Below, in pieces: positions 26,907-36,509 of a DNA stretch of 64,000 nt. Source of the stretch: JBHHUI01 sp965248775. GTDB lineage: Bacteria; Chloroflexota; Anaerolineae; Anaerolineales; JBHHUI01. Each line of letters begins with the position of its first letter. Positions within the stretch are counted from its first letter, which is position 1. The DNA is taken from positions 6,138,001-6,202,000 of the forward strand of contig OZ252150.1 in NCBI GenBank assembly GCA_965248775.1, in the 5' to 3' direction. The notes beneath the pieces are model-generated. The model was not told the origin of the DNA. It ran no database searches and saw only the letters and a program-made list of their open reading frames with translations. The position numbers and the translations under genes are program-made.

Positions 26907-27914
26907 ATGGCGCGCATATTCGAAGTTCAAAATCTGAAGACGCGCTTCGATACTCTGGAGGGCGTCGTGCATGCCGTCAATGGCGTGTCGTTTCATCTGG
27001 AAGAGGGCGAAACGCTCGCCGTCGTTGGCGAGAGCGGCTGCGGCAAGAGCGTCACTATGATGTCGCTCCTGGGACTCATCCCGAGTCCTCCGGGCCGCAT
27101 TGAGAGCGGTGCAGCCCTTTTACGTACGAACGGTTCTGAAATCGATCTCTTGCAACTGACACCGGCCGAGCTCCGCAAAGTTCGTGGCGGCAAGGTCGGC
27201 TTCATCTTTCAAGACCCGCTCACTTCTCTCAACCCGGTCATGACGATTGGCAGCCAGATTGCGGAATCGATCGTTCAGCATTTGGGAAAGAGTCGATCCG
27301 AGGCGCAAGAACGCGCCGTGGAGCTGTTGACGCGTGTCGGGATTCCGGCTGCCGAGGAAAGGTATAACAACTACCCACACCACTTTTCAGGCGGCATGCG
27401 CCAGCGGGTAGTGATTGCGATTGCAATCTCTTGCACACCCAGCGTCGTCATTGCGGACGAGCCGACGACGGCGCTTGATGTTACCGTGCAGGCGCAGATC
27501 GTAGACGTGATCAAAGAACTGCGCACCGAATTGGGCGTCGCTGTCGTGTGGATTACGCACGATCTCGGAGTAGTGGCCGGTATCGCCGACCGCGTGCTGG
27601 TCATGTATGGCGGGATGGTGATGGAAGAGGCAGCGGTCGATGATCTCTACGAGCGCCCGCAGCATCCTTACACCATCGGTCTGCTGGGTGCACTGCCACG
27701 CCTGGACGCAACTACGGAGAAGCGGCTTGTCAGTATCAAGGGGTCTCCACCAGACCTGCTCGTCGAACCGTCGCACTGCCCGTTCGCCTGGCGTTGCCCG
27801 TATGTCTTTGATCGTTGCTGGGAAGAAATCCCACCATTGATTCAGGTTAGTGAACAGCATCTCGCGGCCTGTTTCTACGACGTGGAGAAAGGCGAGCCGA
27901 AGGATGACATCTAA
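26907..27914 (+). CDS. ABC transporter ATP-binding protein, DppD/OppD type
   Basis: Start at ATG 26907 (MARIFEVQNLKTRF) behind GGGGAGG. 335 residues. Walker A GESGCGKS, Q-loop FIFQDPLTSLNPV, signature HFSGGMRQRV, Walker B VVIADEPTTALD, switch His in WITHDLGVVAG. The C-terminal oligopeptide extension has cysteines (CPFAWRCPYVFDRC), as in DppD proteins with a [4Fe-4S]-like site. Overlaps the next gene by 11 bp. Confidence 0.95.
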   Translation: MARIFEVQNLKTRFDTLEGVVHAVNGVSFHLEEGETLAVVGESGCGKSVTMMSLLGLIPSPPGRIESGAALLRTNGSEIDLLQLTPAELRKVRGGKVGFIFQDPLTSLNPVMTIGSQIAESIVQHLGKSRSEAQERAVELLTRVGIPAAEERYNNYPHHFSGGMRQRVVIAIAISCTPSVVIADEPTTALDVTVQAQIVDVIKELRTELGVAVVWITHDLGVVAGIADRVLVMYGGMVMEEAAVDDLYERPQHPYTIGLLGALPRLDATTEKRLVSIKGSPPDLLVEPSHCPFAWRCPYVFDRCWEEIPPLIQVSEQHLAACFYDVEKGEPKDDI

Positions 27915-28947
27915 CAACGACCAACCGCTTCTCCGGGTCGAAAATCTCAAGAAGCACTTTCCCATATCCCGTGGTGTCATCATCAGCCGCCAGGTGAGTG
28001 CGGTGAAGGCGGTTGATGGTGTCTCGTTCCACATCAACGCGGGCGAAACGCTTGGTCTGGTGGGCGAGAGCGGATGTGGTAAATCGACCACCGGACGGGC
28101 CGTGCTGCAATTGCACCGGCCTAGCGCCGGCAATGTGGTGTTCGAAGGAGAAGAACTCACCACAATGAATGATGAGCAACTCCGACTTTTGCGCCCGAAA
28201 ATACAGATGATCTTTCAGGATTCGTATGCGTCGCTCAACCCGCGGCACTCGATCGGAAAAATCATCAGCGAGCCATTGCGGATTCATGGCGGCATGCTCG
28301 ACAATGAAGTTCGGGATCGGGTCGCCGAACTGCTAGAGCTGGTCGGGCTGAAACCGGCACATCGCAACCGCTATGCGCACGAGTTTTCCGGTGGTCAACG
28401 CCAGCGCATCAATATTGCGCGCGCGCTAACGCTCAACCCGAAATTCATTGTCGCCGATGAGCCAATCTCGGCGCTCGACGTGTCCATTCAGGCGCAGGTC
28501 GTCAATCTGATGCAGGATTTGCAGGATCAGCTTGGGCTGACCTATCTTTTCATCGCTCATGATCTGAGCATGGTGCGGCATATCTCGAACCGTGTTGCTG
28601 TCATGTATCTGGGCAAGATTATGGAGCTTGCCGAACGCGACTCGCTCTTCGGTGATCCACTCCACCCTTACACGCAATCGCTTAGTTCAGCGGTGCCGGT
28701 ACCCAACCCGAAGCAGGAGCGTGAACGCCGTTCGTTCATCCTTAAGGGTGATCCACCGAGTCCGTCGAATCCACCGTCTGGTTGTGTATTTCACACGCGC
28801 TGTCCGCTGGCGGTACAGGAATGCGTTACAACCGTGCCGGAATTTCGTGAATACCGGCCCGGGCACTTTGTGGCCTGCCACCTGGTGGATGAAAAGGGCA
28901 GTAACAAGATACCGCCACAGACTGTACTCGCATCTGTTATCAATTAG
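27904..28947 (+). CDS. ABC transporter ATP-binding protein, DppF/OppF type
   Basis: Start at ATG 27904 (MTSNNDQPLLRVENLKKHFP), inside the end of the previous gene, so translationally coupled. 347 residues. Walker A GESGCGKST, Q-loop MIFQDSYASLNPR, signature EFSGGQRQRI, Walker B FIVADEPISALD, switch His in IAHDLSMV. The C-terminal extension GCVFHTRCPLAVQEC is typical of DppF. It completes a canonical five-gene peptide-type importer. Confidence 0.95.
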   Translation: MTSNNDQPLLRVENLKKHFPISRGVIISRQVSAVKAVDGVSFHINAGETLGLVGESGCGKSTTGRAVLQLHRPSAGNVVFEGEELTTMNDEQLRLLRPKIQMIFQDSYASLNPRHSIGKIISEPLRIHGGMLDNEVRDRVAELLELVGLKPAHRNRYAHEFSGGQRQRINIARALTLNPKFIVADEPISALDVSIQAQVVNLMQDLQDQLGLTYLFIAHDLSMVRHISNRVAVMYLGKIMELAERDSLFGDPLHPYTQSLSSAVPVPNPKQERERRSFILKGDPPSPSNPPSGCVFHTRCPLAVQECVTTVPEFREYRPGHFVACHLVDEKGSNKIPPQTVLASVIN

Positions 28948-28958
28948 AGAGGTAGTGA

Positions 28959-29573
28959 ATGGAAATCCCACTGGGAGTGGATGTTCACTGTAGCGACGGA
29001 CGCTGTGGGCGTTCTACGCATATCGTCATCAACCCGACCTCGGAGCAGGTTACCCATGTCGTCGTGAAGACTCGCACCACACCGGTTGCGGAGCGCATGG
29101 TTCCAATCGATTGGATTGCATCTACGGCTGCGGAAGTGATTGTGTTGCAACAGTCGCGGGCAGAGTTTGACACGCTTGATCTGTTTCGTGCACAGGATTT
29201 TGTGCTGACCGATGTGCCGCATTTCGCCACCGATCCGAAGCTCACAATGTTGTGGCCATATGTGGTGCCGGCCAAGCGTATTGTCGATCAGACCGTCACC
29301 CGTATTCCACCAGGCGAATTGGCTGTTCGGCGAGGAACCACGGTGCACGCGACCGACGGGCGCGTTGGAACCGTGGACGAATTCGTTATTGGTCCAAATA
29401 GCGGCAATATCACCCACCTGGGGCTGCGCGAGGGAAATATCTTCGGTCAGCGTCAAGTGTGTGTGCCGGTCTCTGACATTGAGCGCATTGAGGAGGACGT
29501 TGTGCATCTTAAGCTTGACCGCGTGAGCGTTAAAAATCTTCCTGTGCTCTCCTTGAAGAGCCGCAAGTGGTAA
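28959..29573 (+). CDS. PRC-barrel-like protein, two tandem domains
   Basis: 204 residues, RBS GAGAGG. Domain 1 (about residues 1-85) starts MEIPLGVDVHCSDGRCGRS and domain 2 (about 105-190) repeats the pattern as LAVRRGTTVHATDGRVGTVDEFVIGP, each followed by a 'THVVV/THLGL' strand and a VP(I/V) strand. PRC barrels are small beta domains of ribosome-processing and photosynthetic H subunits; in Chloroflexota stand-alone tandem versions are common but uncharacterised. It directly follows the transporter genes (11 bp), so may share their transcript. Confidence 0.75.
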   Translation: MEIPLGVDVHCSDGRCGRSTHIVINPTSEQVTHVVVKTRTTPVAERMVPIDWIASTAAEVIVLQQSRAEFDTLDLFRAQDFVLTDVPHFATDPKLTMLWPYVVPAKRIVDQTVTRIPPGELAVRRGTTVHATDGRVGTVDEFVIGPNSGNITHLGLREGNIFGQRQVCVPVSDIERIEEDVVHLKLDRVSVKNLPVLSLKSRKW

Positions 29574-29619
29574 GACGGACTTAAACGATTCCATTACCCT
29601 AGTTCGTCCAATCTGGTAC

Positions 29620-31140
29620 TTGTTGTTGCCACCAGCACTCATCGGTTCGCTGCTGTGGGGCTACCGGCCTGTGCGGCGCGCCATCCGGCTAGGATTGGTG
29701 CTCCCACCTGGTGTGCGCTGGTATCGATTGGCACTGACATTCTGCGCCCTCTACGTTTTCCTCACATTCCCTACTGTAATCTTTGAGACTGCGTTGTGGT
29801 TATCACTCCTCGCGATGGCTTTCGCCATCTTAATGAGTGTGATGTTGCGCGCCGCACGGCTCTATGTGCATCCGGCGCTGCACGGATTTCTATCATCTAT
29901 GCCGGACGACGGTATGGCACTGCTTGAGAGCGGCGGCATTTCGACCACCGGCAACGCAGTGGCTGGTCGCTGGTTGCGCAGGTTGGTCACTGCATCACCA
30001 GCAGTGGCGTTGCTGTTCCTGCCCGCTCTCGCAGAACCGAGTCGTTGGTTCATCTGGCTGTTGGTGGGCCTGGGCATGTGCGCGCCGGCACTGCTGGTGT
30101 CGCATCGGAGCGCCTGGACGGGCCCACTGTTGCTGGTGCTCATCTCGGGTGGCCTGGCCTGGCATGCCATTACGCTGCAGGCGCGACTCCCGTCAGGACG
30201 GTGGGAGACGCACTGGCGCTCTGTATCTTGCTCGGGGCAGATCGCCCTTGGTGGCACAGGTAGCGCGTGGTGCGTTGACGCGCAAAACGACAGTGTATAT
30301 AGATACGATTTGGCCTCTGGTCGGCTTTTGCGGCGCTATGCCGTTGATAGTCCTTGGGGCGTTTTCAGCGCGACTGGCGATACGGCCTGGGTACGCCAGC
30401 AGCCCATGAATGGGCTGCTTCGTTTGCATGGAGCCGTGGCAGATAAGCCGATAGCTGGTTGGCCGGTTGTGGGGGCAATGACAGAGTCCGGCGACCTCTA
30501 GTATTTGGATGGCTTACTTCGTGTTCTCATCTACAAAGGCGAGAGCGTGCCGGTTCGACAGATTTCCATCCGGGACGGTCTTCCGAATCATCAAGCGCGA
30601 GTTGTGCGCGTGCTCAGAGATCGATCGATCTGGATCGGTTTTGAAGATTGGGCGAGCCGCCAGCCAGCTGATTCCGAAGCGTGGCGCACTTATGGCCCCG
30701 AAGCCGGATTGGAGGGGGCGGTCATGGATATTGCGGACGGTCCCGACGGCACGGTGTGGCTGTTGCGGGTGAATTCCTCCTTCAGCGACCACTGGTGGCT
30801 CAGTGCCTTGCGGCCCGATGGTTCCTGGCTGCATGTCGATATGCGGCAACTCACCGGCCTGCAGCCGCCGCGCACGCGTGATGCCATCGCGATTGATGGT
30901 TGGGGCCGACCCTGGTTCATCGCCTATTCGACTTTGGATCGCTCGGCGTTTGTCGGCATTTTAGATGTGGACGCTACACGTGTAGAAAGTTTGAACGCGC
31001 TCGGTGTGTTTCCGAAACTGGCTGCGGATCGCCTGTTTTTGGGTCAGCGCGCGGATGCACACGGTTTGCTATCCGATGGTTCCGGCGGCGTCGTACTCTA
31101 CAACGAAGACCGCGACCCGGTGCGGCATTGGAGGCCGTGA
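29620..31140 (+). pseudogene. Membrane protein with propeller-like C-terminal half, in-frame TAG
   Basis: Paralogue of the next gene. The N-terminal half has about six hydrophobic segments (e.g. LALTFCALYVFLTFPTVIF, AVALLFLPALAE) and the C-terminal half has propeller-type repeats (GSAWCVDAQNDSVYRYDL, SIWIGFEDWA, DGTVWLLRVN). At 30499-30501 a TAG interrupts GDL*YLDGLLRV where the paralogue has DELWYVDWN, so a Trp codon (TGG) became a stop. The reading resumes at once and continues to 31140, so the break is a single nonsense change. The start is unclear; TTG 29620 is the best guess. Confidence 0.7.
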
Positions 31141-31147
31141 GCGCGCA

Positions 31148-32668
31148 ATGTTCTTGCTTGTGCCGCTTGCCGTCACGGGGGCGCTGACCCTCCACCTCCG
31201 TTATTTACCCGTGCGCCACGCCATGCTACGAGGCCTGATCTTGGCGCGCAGCCGACGCTGGTTTGTGCTCGCACTTGGTTTATGTGCAGGGTTCTGGTTC
31301 TTCAGCGCTGCCTCGGTGATCTACGAAACTTCCCTCGCATTTCCATTAATGAGTTCCTTCACGCTTGCCTCCGTTGCGTGGGCAACCTGGCGTGCACAAA
31401 CCGGAATGAATCCGGCTCTACGCGGCATGTCGTTGCCGCTGCCGCAAGACGGCCTGCGCTGGGTCGAACGATCAGAACCCCGATCAGACTTTCGATCACG
31501 GCTCCGTGTTTGGCTGTGGCGTCTCACACCGCTGCTGCCCGCCTGGGCCGCGCTGGCCTGGGTCGCGCAAACGCAAATGCGACGCTGGCCGATCTGGCTC
31601 GCATTGGCGCTCGCTATCACAGCCCCGGCGTTGGTTGTTTCATATAGGCGTTCGTGGTTGAATCCGTTGGCACTACTTCTCGTTCCAGCGTTTTTCCTGT
31701 GGCGCGCAGGAGACTTACGCTCTCGCCTCCCCGAGGGTCAATGGTCGACATTATGGCTGGCCGCGCGCTGCTCAGACCGTGTTGTCCCCTCAGGCGACGG
31801 AAGCGCCTGGTGTGTCAATGTGAACACTGAACGCGTGTATCACTTCAGCCTCCATTCAGGGAATATCTTGGAACAATATCATGTGCCGGATAGTTGGGGG
31901 ATTCTCGAAGCTGCGCCAGACGGCGCATGGATCCGCCAGGATCCCATTGACAACCTGGTGTTTGCGTCGGATAACACTACGCAATCGCTCGGCTTATATC
32001 GGCCGGTCTACGCAGCTGCACGCGGGCCGGACGAGCTTTGGTACGTGGACTGGAATCAGCACTTGCGGCTCCGAACTCCGACAGAGCCGGCCGGGACAAC
32101 GATTTCTCATCTCGATGGGTTATTACAAAGCCGTGTACTCTCTGTCGAAATTATGGATGATGGTTCGGTCTGGGTCGGTGCGCGTGCAGGTCTTAATCGC
32201 TTGCTGCCTGGATCCTCGGATTGGGAGCGCTTCGGGCCAGAAGTCGGCCTGCGCGGATCAATTCTTCGCATTGTCCCCGCCCCGGACGGCACGGTCTGGC
32301 TGTTACAACCGCGTGGTTTCGGTGATTCCGGCGATCATTGGGGCGTAAGCGCGCTTTCGCCCCAAGGTGAGTGGACGCACTTCGATCTCGAAGATTTGAT
32401 AGGCTTCGAGATGCCGCGCGCCCACGACGGCATGGCTGTGGACGCATTCGGTCGCCTTTGGCTGTTTCTGATTTCTAGTGGGCAGCGAGAAAAGTATTTG
32501 GCCGTCATCCAACCTGAAGAACCGCTGCTCTCTATGATTGCATCCATGGGGAAATTACCAGCCTCGGGAGCATATCGCGCCAACTCGCACGGTGTTATCA
32601 CTGACGGTGTGGGAGGAATCTATTTATACAACGGCGAGCTTGAACCGTTGCGATATTGGACGCCTTAG
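31148..32668 (+). CDS. Membrane protein with propeller-like sensor half
   Basis: 506 residues from ATG 31148, seven bases after the paralogue's stop. Hydrophobic segments in the first 230 residues (MFLLVPLAVTGALTL, FVLALGLCAGFWFFSAASVI, LPAWAALAWVA, WLALALAITAPALVV, LALLLVPAFFLW), then a soluble region with repeated Trp/Gly motifs: GSAWCVNVNTERVY, DGAWIRQDP, DGSVWVGARAGLNRLL, DGTVWLLQPRG, FGRLWLFLISS. These resemble the two-component-regulator propeller repeats. Function unknown; membrane-anchored extracytoplasmic sensing is a guess. Confidence 0.7.
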   Translation: MFLLVPLAVTGALTLHLRYLPVRHAMLRGLILARSRRWFVLALGLCAGFWFFSAASVIYETSLAFPLMSSFTLASVAWATWRAQTGMNPALRGMSLPLPQDGLRWVERSEPRSDFRSRLRVWLWRLTPLLPAWAALAWVAQTQMRRWPIWLALALAITAPALVVSYRRSWLNPLALLLVPAFFLWRAGDLRSRLPEGQWSTLWLAARCSDRVVPSGDGSAWCVNVNTERVYHFSLHSGNILEQYHVPDSWGILEAAPDGAWIRQDPIDNLVFASDNTTQSLGLYRPVYAAARGPDELWYVDWNQHLRLRTPTEPAGTTISHLDGLLQSRVLSVEIMDDGSVWVGARAGLNRLLPGSSDWERFGPEVGLRGSILRIVPAPDGTVWLLQPRGFGDSGDHWGVSALSPQGEWTHFDLEDLIGFEMPRAHDGMAVDAFGRLWLFLISSGQREKYLAVIQPEEPLLSMIASMGKLPASGAYRANSHGVITDGVGGIYLYNGELEPLRYWTP

Positions 32669-32696
32669 AAACGTCCGTTCAATGAAAGGATTCGAC

Positions 32697-33782
32697 ATGC
32701 CAGATTCTCTATCCCTCACGCGGGTTCTGAATCCGAATCCGGGCTGGTACAGTGGCGATTTCCACTGTCATACGAATTTTTCGGATGGATACTACGATCC
32801 CGTAGGATTGTTGGACGTTGCTCGTATGGAAGGACTGGACTTCTTTTTCGTCACCGACCATAACACCCTCGATGAATATCCGCACTTCGGCGATCCGGAA
32901 GACGTGCTTGTTCTGCCGGGGATTGAAGTTACCTTCCGGTCTGGACACTTCAACGTGTTCGGCATTCAGGGCTGGAGTGAATGGATGGACGGTATTTGCG
33001 ATGGCGATCCTATCGATCGAGAACTGGGCGGACGCATGCTCTCAGAGGTTATGGTTCAGACTCACGCCGCTGGCCTATTGAACTCGATCAACCACTCATG
33101 TCTGAAACCATGGCATTGGCAGGATGGATTAACAGACTTGCGCTGTGTGCACTGCTTGGAGATCTGGAATGATCCAAGCTGGCCGGAAAATCGACTTGCG
33201 AATCCAGAAGCCATTCGACTTTGGACGAAGTGGCTCAACGCTGGATACCGCATCACTGCCATTGGGGGCAGTGACTATCACGAGCCGGAGCCAAGGCCGG
33301 ATGTTTACAAACCCGCCGAACGCCTAGGCCTGCCACGCACCTATGTGTGTGCGCAAGAATTGTCCGGTGCGGCTATTCTCACTGCGGTCCGAGAGCAGCA
33401 CGTCTATGTAACCATGGGACCGCGGGTGACATTTACTGCTACTGCTCTGGATCGCACATTTGAAATTGGCGATGATGCTGGCCGTCTTGCCGGAGGAGTT
33501 GTTTTTTCCGGGATGCTCACGGAATGTCCTGAGGAGGCACGAGTTCAAATCGTTCGGAATGGCGCGGTTGTCGTGGAACGCAAGAGCATGGGAGAAGATG
33601 CGGCGATCGAATGGGAAATGCAGGCTGAAGCCGATGAGGCAGTTTGGGTGCGGTTGGACGTTTACGATCCGGACGGCCTAATGCTTGCGACTTCAAACCC
33701 AATCTTCTTCGGACCGCGCAGCGAATCGGACAGATATCTCTACGGCGACTTTGTCAACACGTCGCGGATTGTGAGCGAATAG
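32697..33782 (+). CDS. PHP-domain phosphoesterase (CehA/McbA-like)
   Basis: Start at the second ATG (32697, MPDSLSLTRVLNPNPG), preceded by AAAGGA. 361 residues. Metal ligands of the PHP domain are all visible: DFHCHTNFSDG (H-x-H), FVTDHNTL, LPGIEVT, SINHSC and GGSDYHEPE (D-x-H). It would hydrolyse a phosphoester or related bond; the substrate is unknown. The C-terminal 80 residues form a beta-rich appendage. Ends the plus-strand run that began with the transporter. Confidence 0.85.
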   Translation: MPDSLSLTRVLNPNPGWYSGDFHCHTNFSDGYYDPVGLLDVARMEGLDFFFVTDHNTLDEYPHFGDPEDVLVLPGIEVTFRSGHFNVFGIQGWSEWMDGICDGDPIDRELGGRMLSEVMVQTHAAGLLNSINHSCLKPWHWQDGLTDLRCVHCLEIWNDPSWPENRLANPEAIRLWTKWLNAGYRITAIGGSDYHEPEPRPDVYKPAERLGLPRTYVCAQELSGAAILTAVREQHVYVTMGPRVTFTATALDRTFEIGDDAGRLAGGVVFSGMLTECPEEARVQIVRNGAVVVERKSMGEDAAIEWEMQAEADEAVWVRLDVYDPDGLMLATSNPIFFGPRSESDRYLYGDFVNTSRIVSE

Positions 33783-33794
33783 AACCGCTATTCG

Positions 33795-34130
33795 TTATCT
33801 TAAATGATCTGCTCGGCGTGGCTCGCCGCGTACTTGATAAACGTCGTCGGTGACCTTAAATAAACCGCGGTAGTTGTTGAGCAAAGCATGGCGCCAGAGG
33901 CTCGGATGCACCGTTGTCGGCGCATCACCCTGCAAGAAATCTTCAAAGGCTTTGTGGTGCCAGACAACCGCGCCGTCGGCATCCAGAATACCCGCATCTT
34001 CAGGCCGATGGATTAGACCGCGGCTGGCAAACTCGAAATCCTGTCGATTCTCCCAATCGAAATTAGGATCGCTGTAGACCTCACTGTGCGCTTGCTTAGT
34101 GTAAGTCGTCGGATTATAGGAATTGGTCAT
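33795..34130 (-). pseudogene. N-terminal fragment of an alkyl/aryl-sulfatase-like MBL protein
   Basis: 111 codons from ATG 34130. DFEFASRGLIHRPEDAGILDADG, FLQGDAPTTVHPSLWRH and GLFKVTDDVYQVRG match the region that precedes the metallo-beta-lactamase core in linear alkylsulfatases (BDS1/SdsA type). The frame then diverges (EPRRADHLR*), and the HxHxDH core is absent. A broken remnant. Confidence 0.6.
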
Positions 34131-34391
34131 ATGTCGTAGCCCCTTTTAGCGAGATTCCCCATATGAATTGAACGTGAAATCGACATGCTCGGCAAGAGTG
34201 GAAGGAATAGGATTCCCTGGCTGCTGCTAGATATGGAGGGTGTACTCCCGATGGTCAAAGTACGTACGGCAGATGTACATTGTTCGGGTGCCCCCTGGGG
34301 TAGTCGTGCTTGGACCGTTCGACTTATATGCGAACGTACTGATATTCGCAGCTCATTCAGTGGTGTGGTGCCTTGGATGGCACTCTTTAGA
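34131..34391. other. Short intergenic stretch
   Basis: No gene or motif recognised on either strand. The overlapping short frames have no support. Confidence 0.3.
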
Positions 34392-35258
34392 CTATGACGA
34401 AACGCGCTCAGCAATCGATATGATGCGGCGCATCTCGCGCAGAACCGGTTTTTCGATCAGTTTGCCATCGATTACCACGAGACCGATGTCGGCCTCCGCG
34501 AAAACTTGTAGGACCCGCTTGGCATGGGCGATCGCGGCTTCATCGGGTGTGAAAATGCCATTTAAGATCGGGATTTGTTTGGGGTGGATTGAACCTTTGC
34601 CGCTGAAACCTAAGTCGCGCACAAGGCTGGCTTCTCGTTTCATCCCGTCGGGGTCTTCCAGGTCAAGATACGGAACATCGATGGCATCGATGCCTGCGCT
34701 GGCTGCTGCATGAACGACGCGCGAGCGAGCATAGAGCAGCGGCTCCCACGCATTCTTGCAGTGCAGCTCGGCTGCCATGTCGACGCCGCCGAAAAAGAGC
34801 GCGTCGATACGCGGGCTCGCTCGTGCAATATCGTGCACAGCTTCGAGTGCGGCATTGGTCTCAATTATGATGTGCAGCCGGATATCGTGGCCGCGCTCAG
34901 TCAAAATATCATCGAGCCAAACGATCTCGTCGGGTGACATCACCTTCGGCAACATGATGGCGGGCGGGGGCGTATCGGTGGCAAGTATTGCCTGAACATC
35001 GTCGAGACCGAACGCGGTTCTGAGACAGTTGATGCGCACGATACGTTCCACGCCATCGTCAGCCTGGGGCGTCTCAAATAGCGCCAGCCCGTGTCTGCGC
35101 GCCTCATCCTTGTCTTTCGGGGCAATTCCGTCTTCAAGTTCAATGCAGACGATATCGGCACCGGAGGCCAGCGCCTTCGGAAACATGTCCGGCTTCAGGC
35201 CGGGTGAAAATATAAAGCTGCGACGCGGACGGACTGTGGGGTTGGTATTCGTAGTCAT
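34392..35258 (-). CDS. HpcH/HpaI-family CoA-ester lyase (citrate lyase beta-like)
   Basis: Start set at ATG 35258 (MTTNTNPTVRPRRSF) after GGGAAA; the upstream extension of the frame has no ribosome site. 289 residues. SFIFSPGLKPDMFPKALASGADIVCIELEDGIAP carries the Arg/Glu-Asp core, then VRINCL, MLPKVMSPDE and HIIIETNAALEAV (second metal-binding Glu), FFGGVDMAAEL and GKGSIHPKQI. It likely cleaves or forms a 3-hydroxyacyl-CoA such as (methyl)malyl-CoA or citramalyl-CoA. With Ccr 8 kb away a role in ethylmalonyl-CoA-type carbon flow is conceivable. Confidence 0.85.
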   Translation of the reverse strand: MTTNTNPTVRPRRSFIFSPGLKPDMFPKALASGADIVCIELEDGIAPKDKDEARRHGLALFETPQADDGVERIVRINCLRTAFGLDDVQAILATDTPPPAIMLPKVMSPDEIVWLDDILTERGHDIRLHIIIETNAALEAVHDIARASPRIDALFFGGVDMAAELHCKNAWEPLLYARSRVVHAAASAGIDAIDVPYLDLEDPDGMKREASLVRDLGFSGKGSIHPKQIPILNGIFTPDEAAIAHAKRVLQVFAEADIGLVVIDGKLIEKPVLREMRRIISIAERVSS

Positions 35259-35573
35259 ATATTTCCCATTCGAGTGCAGGATTTGCCCGGCTTCTTGTCG
35301 GCGATCAGACGTCTTCTCCCACTTGTGCCACCGGGGTGCTCCCCAGCGCGGCTGGCGCCTGAACCGGCCGCGCGTCGAGAGTGTAAGAGCGACCGTTGAT
35401 TGCATCTGGTAAAGGGATTAGAGCTTGCTTTTGACAGGACGCGGAGGCTATTATTCTATTTTACTGCACAGACCCGGAGACGGAAATCCGGGTTGAATTC
35501 GGCCAACTTCGAAACAAAGCAAAACACTCGAGCGAGCTTGCGAGCGATTGCGCCGACGCGAGAGCAGCGCCCG

Positions 35574-36086
35574 CTATTCTCTGTGTAAGGCCGCTAAGAA
35601 CCGATTGACATCAACGCCTGAATTATCCTCAGGCTGTCTCCTAGACGCTGGTTCAACCAACAATGTCCGGATTTGTGTTTCGGATGTAAGAGTGCGATGC
35701 ACCGGGCAGCGATCAGCGATTGTGTGCAGTCGTGTCAACTGTTCGGGGGTCAAATCGCCTGTGAAAGCAATCTCGACGTCGATAATGTCGACCTTCGCAT
35801 ACGGTTCGCTCACGCACTCCTCGCAATCGCGAGAATACTGTTTGCTTATATCACAGTTGACCTCCACGGATTCGAGCGGCCACTGCTTGCGCTTTGCGTA
35901 TATCTGTACGGTGATCACCTTGCAGGCAGCCAGAGCGCGTAACAGCAAGTCATATGGCGACGGACCTGTATCGTCGCCGCCCAGAATTAAAGGTTCATCT
36001 GCTACCAGCTCGTGGCGTCCGTTTGTAATATTGACCTGATAGTTTGCTGCGCTGCGACCCGAAATTTTACATTTAATGATCGACAT
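35574..36086 (-). CDS. OsmC-family protein
   Basis: 170 residues. LGGDDTGPSPYDLLLRALAACKVITVQIYAKRK contains the first conserved Cys at the start of the central helix, and TIADRCPVHRTLTSE the second, the pair that forms the peroxidatic site in OsmC/Ohr proteins. Likely thiol-dependent hydroperoxide reductase or a paralogue. It carries an N-terminal 'YQVNITNGRHELVADEP' strand pair as in YhfA-like members. Stands alone. Confidence 0.85.
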   Translation of the reverse strand: MSIIKCKISGRSAANYQVNITNGRHELVADEPLILGGDDTGPSPYDLLLRALAACKVITVQIYAKRKQWPLESVEVNCDISKQYSRDCEECVSEPYAKVDIIDVEIAFTGDLTPEQLTRLHTIADRCPVHRTLTSETQIRTLLVEPASRRQPEDNSGVDVNRFLAALHRE

Positions 36087-36509
36087 CGTTTAGTTCTCCA
36101 GCATTAATCTTTGCCTTGTAAGAAGACGGCAAACCACCGTTCACATCGGCAAGTCGGCGAAAGTACAACGTTTTGAAGGGATTCGCAAGAGTCATTTGGC
36201 AATATTAGCCTGTCAATCTTGGACAATATGAATCCCGTTCCGAGAATAAAAAGCCAGCGAGATCATGTTCTCGCTGGCAACCGTGCTCGGTTCCGGATAG
36301 TGCCAGGCCGCATCCTGCCTGACAGTCCCATTTGCTTTAGCGTGAACAGCCGACTCATCGTACAACAGGTAGATTTTAGTTGCAACCTGATCATCTGAGA
36401 AACGCAGAGGATACGGGGGAGTGAAAGTCGGGCACGCACCAACCCAAAAGGCACCAAGACCTAAAGATTCTTTTCTTCCTGTCTTTGTGCCCTGGGGTAA
36501 TAAGCTAAC
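36087..36509. other. Intergenic stretch with a terminator
   Basis: Holds the hairpin terminator at 36246-36278 and a second imperfect hairpin near 36448-36490 (GGCACCAAGAC / GTCTTTGTGCC). No gene is seen. Confidence 0.45.
36246..36278 (-). terminator. Rho-independent terminator
   Basis: GCCAGCGAGA and TCTCGCTGGC form a 10-pair stem with a six-base loop. On the minus strand the stem is followed by TTTTTAT. It closes the corrinoid/methyltransferase pseudogene operon. Confidence 0.75.
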
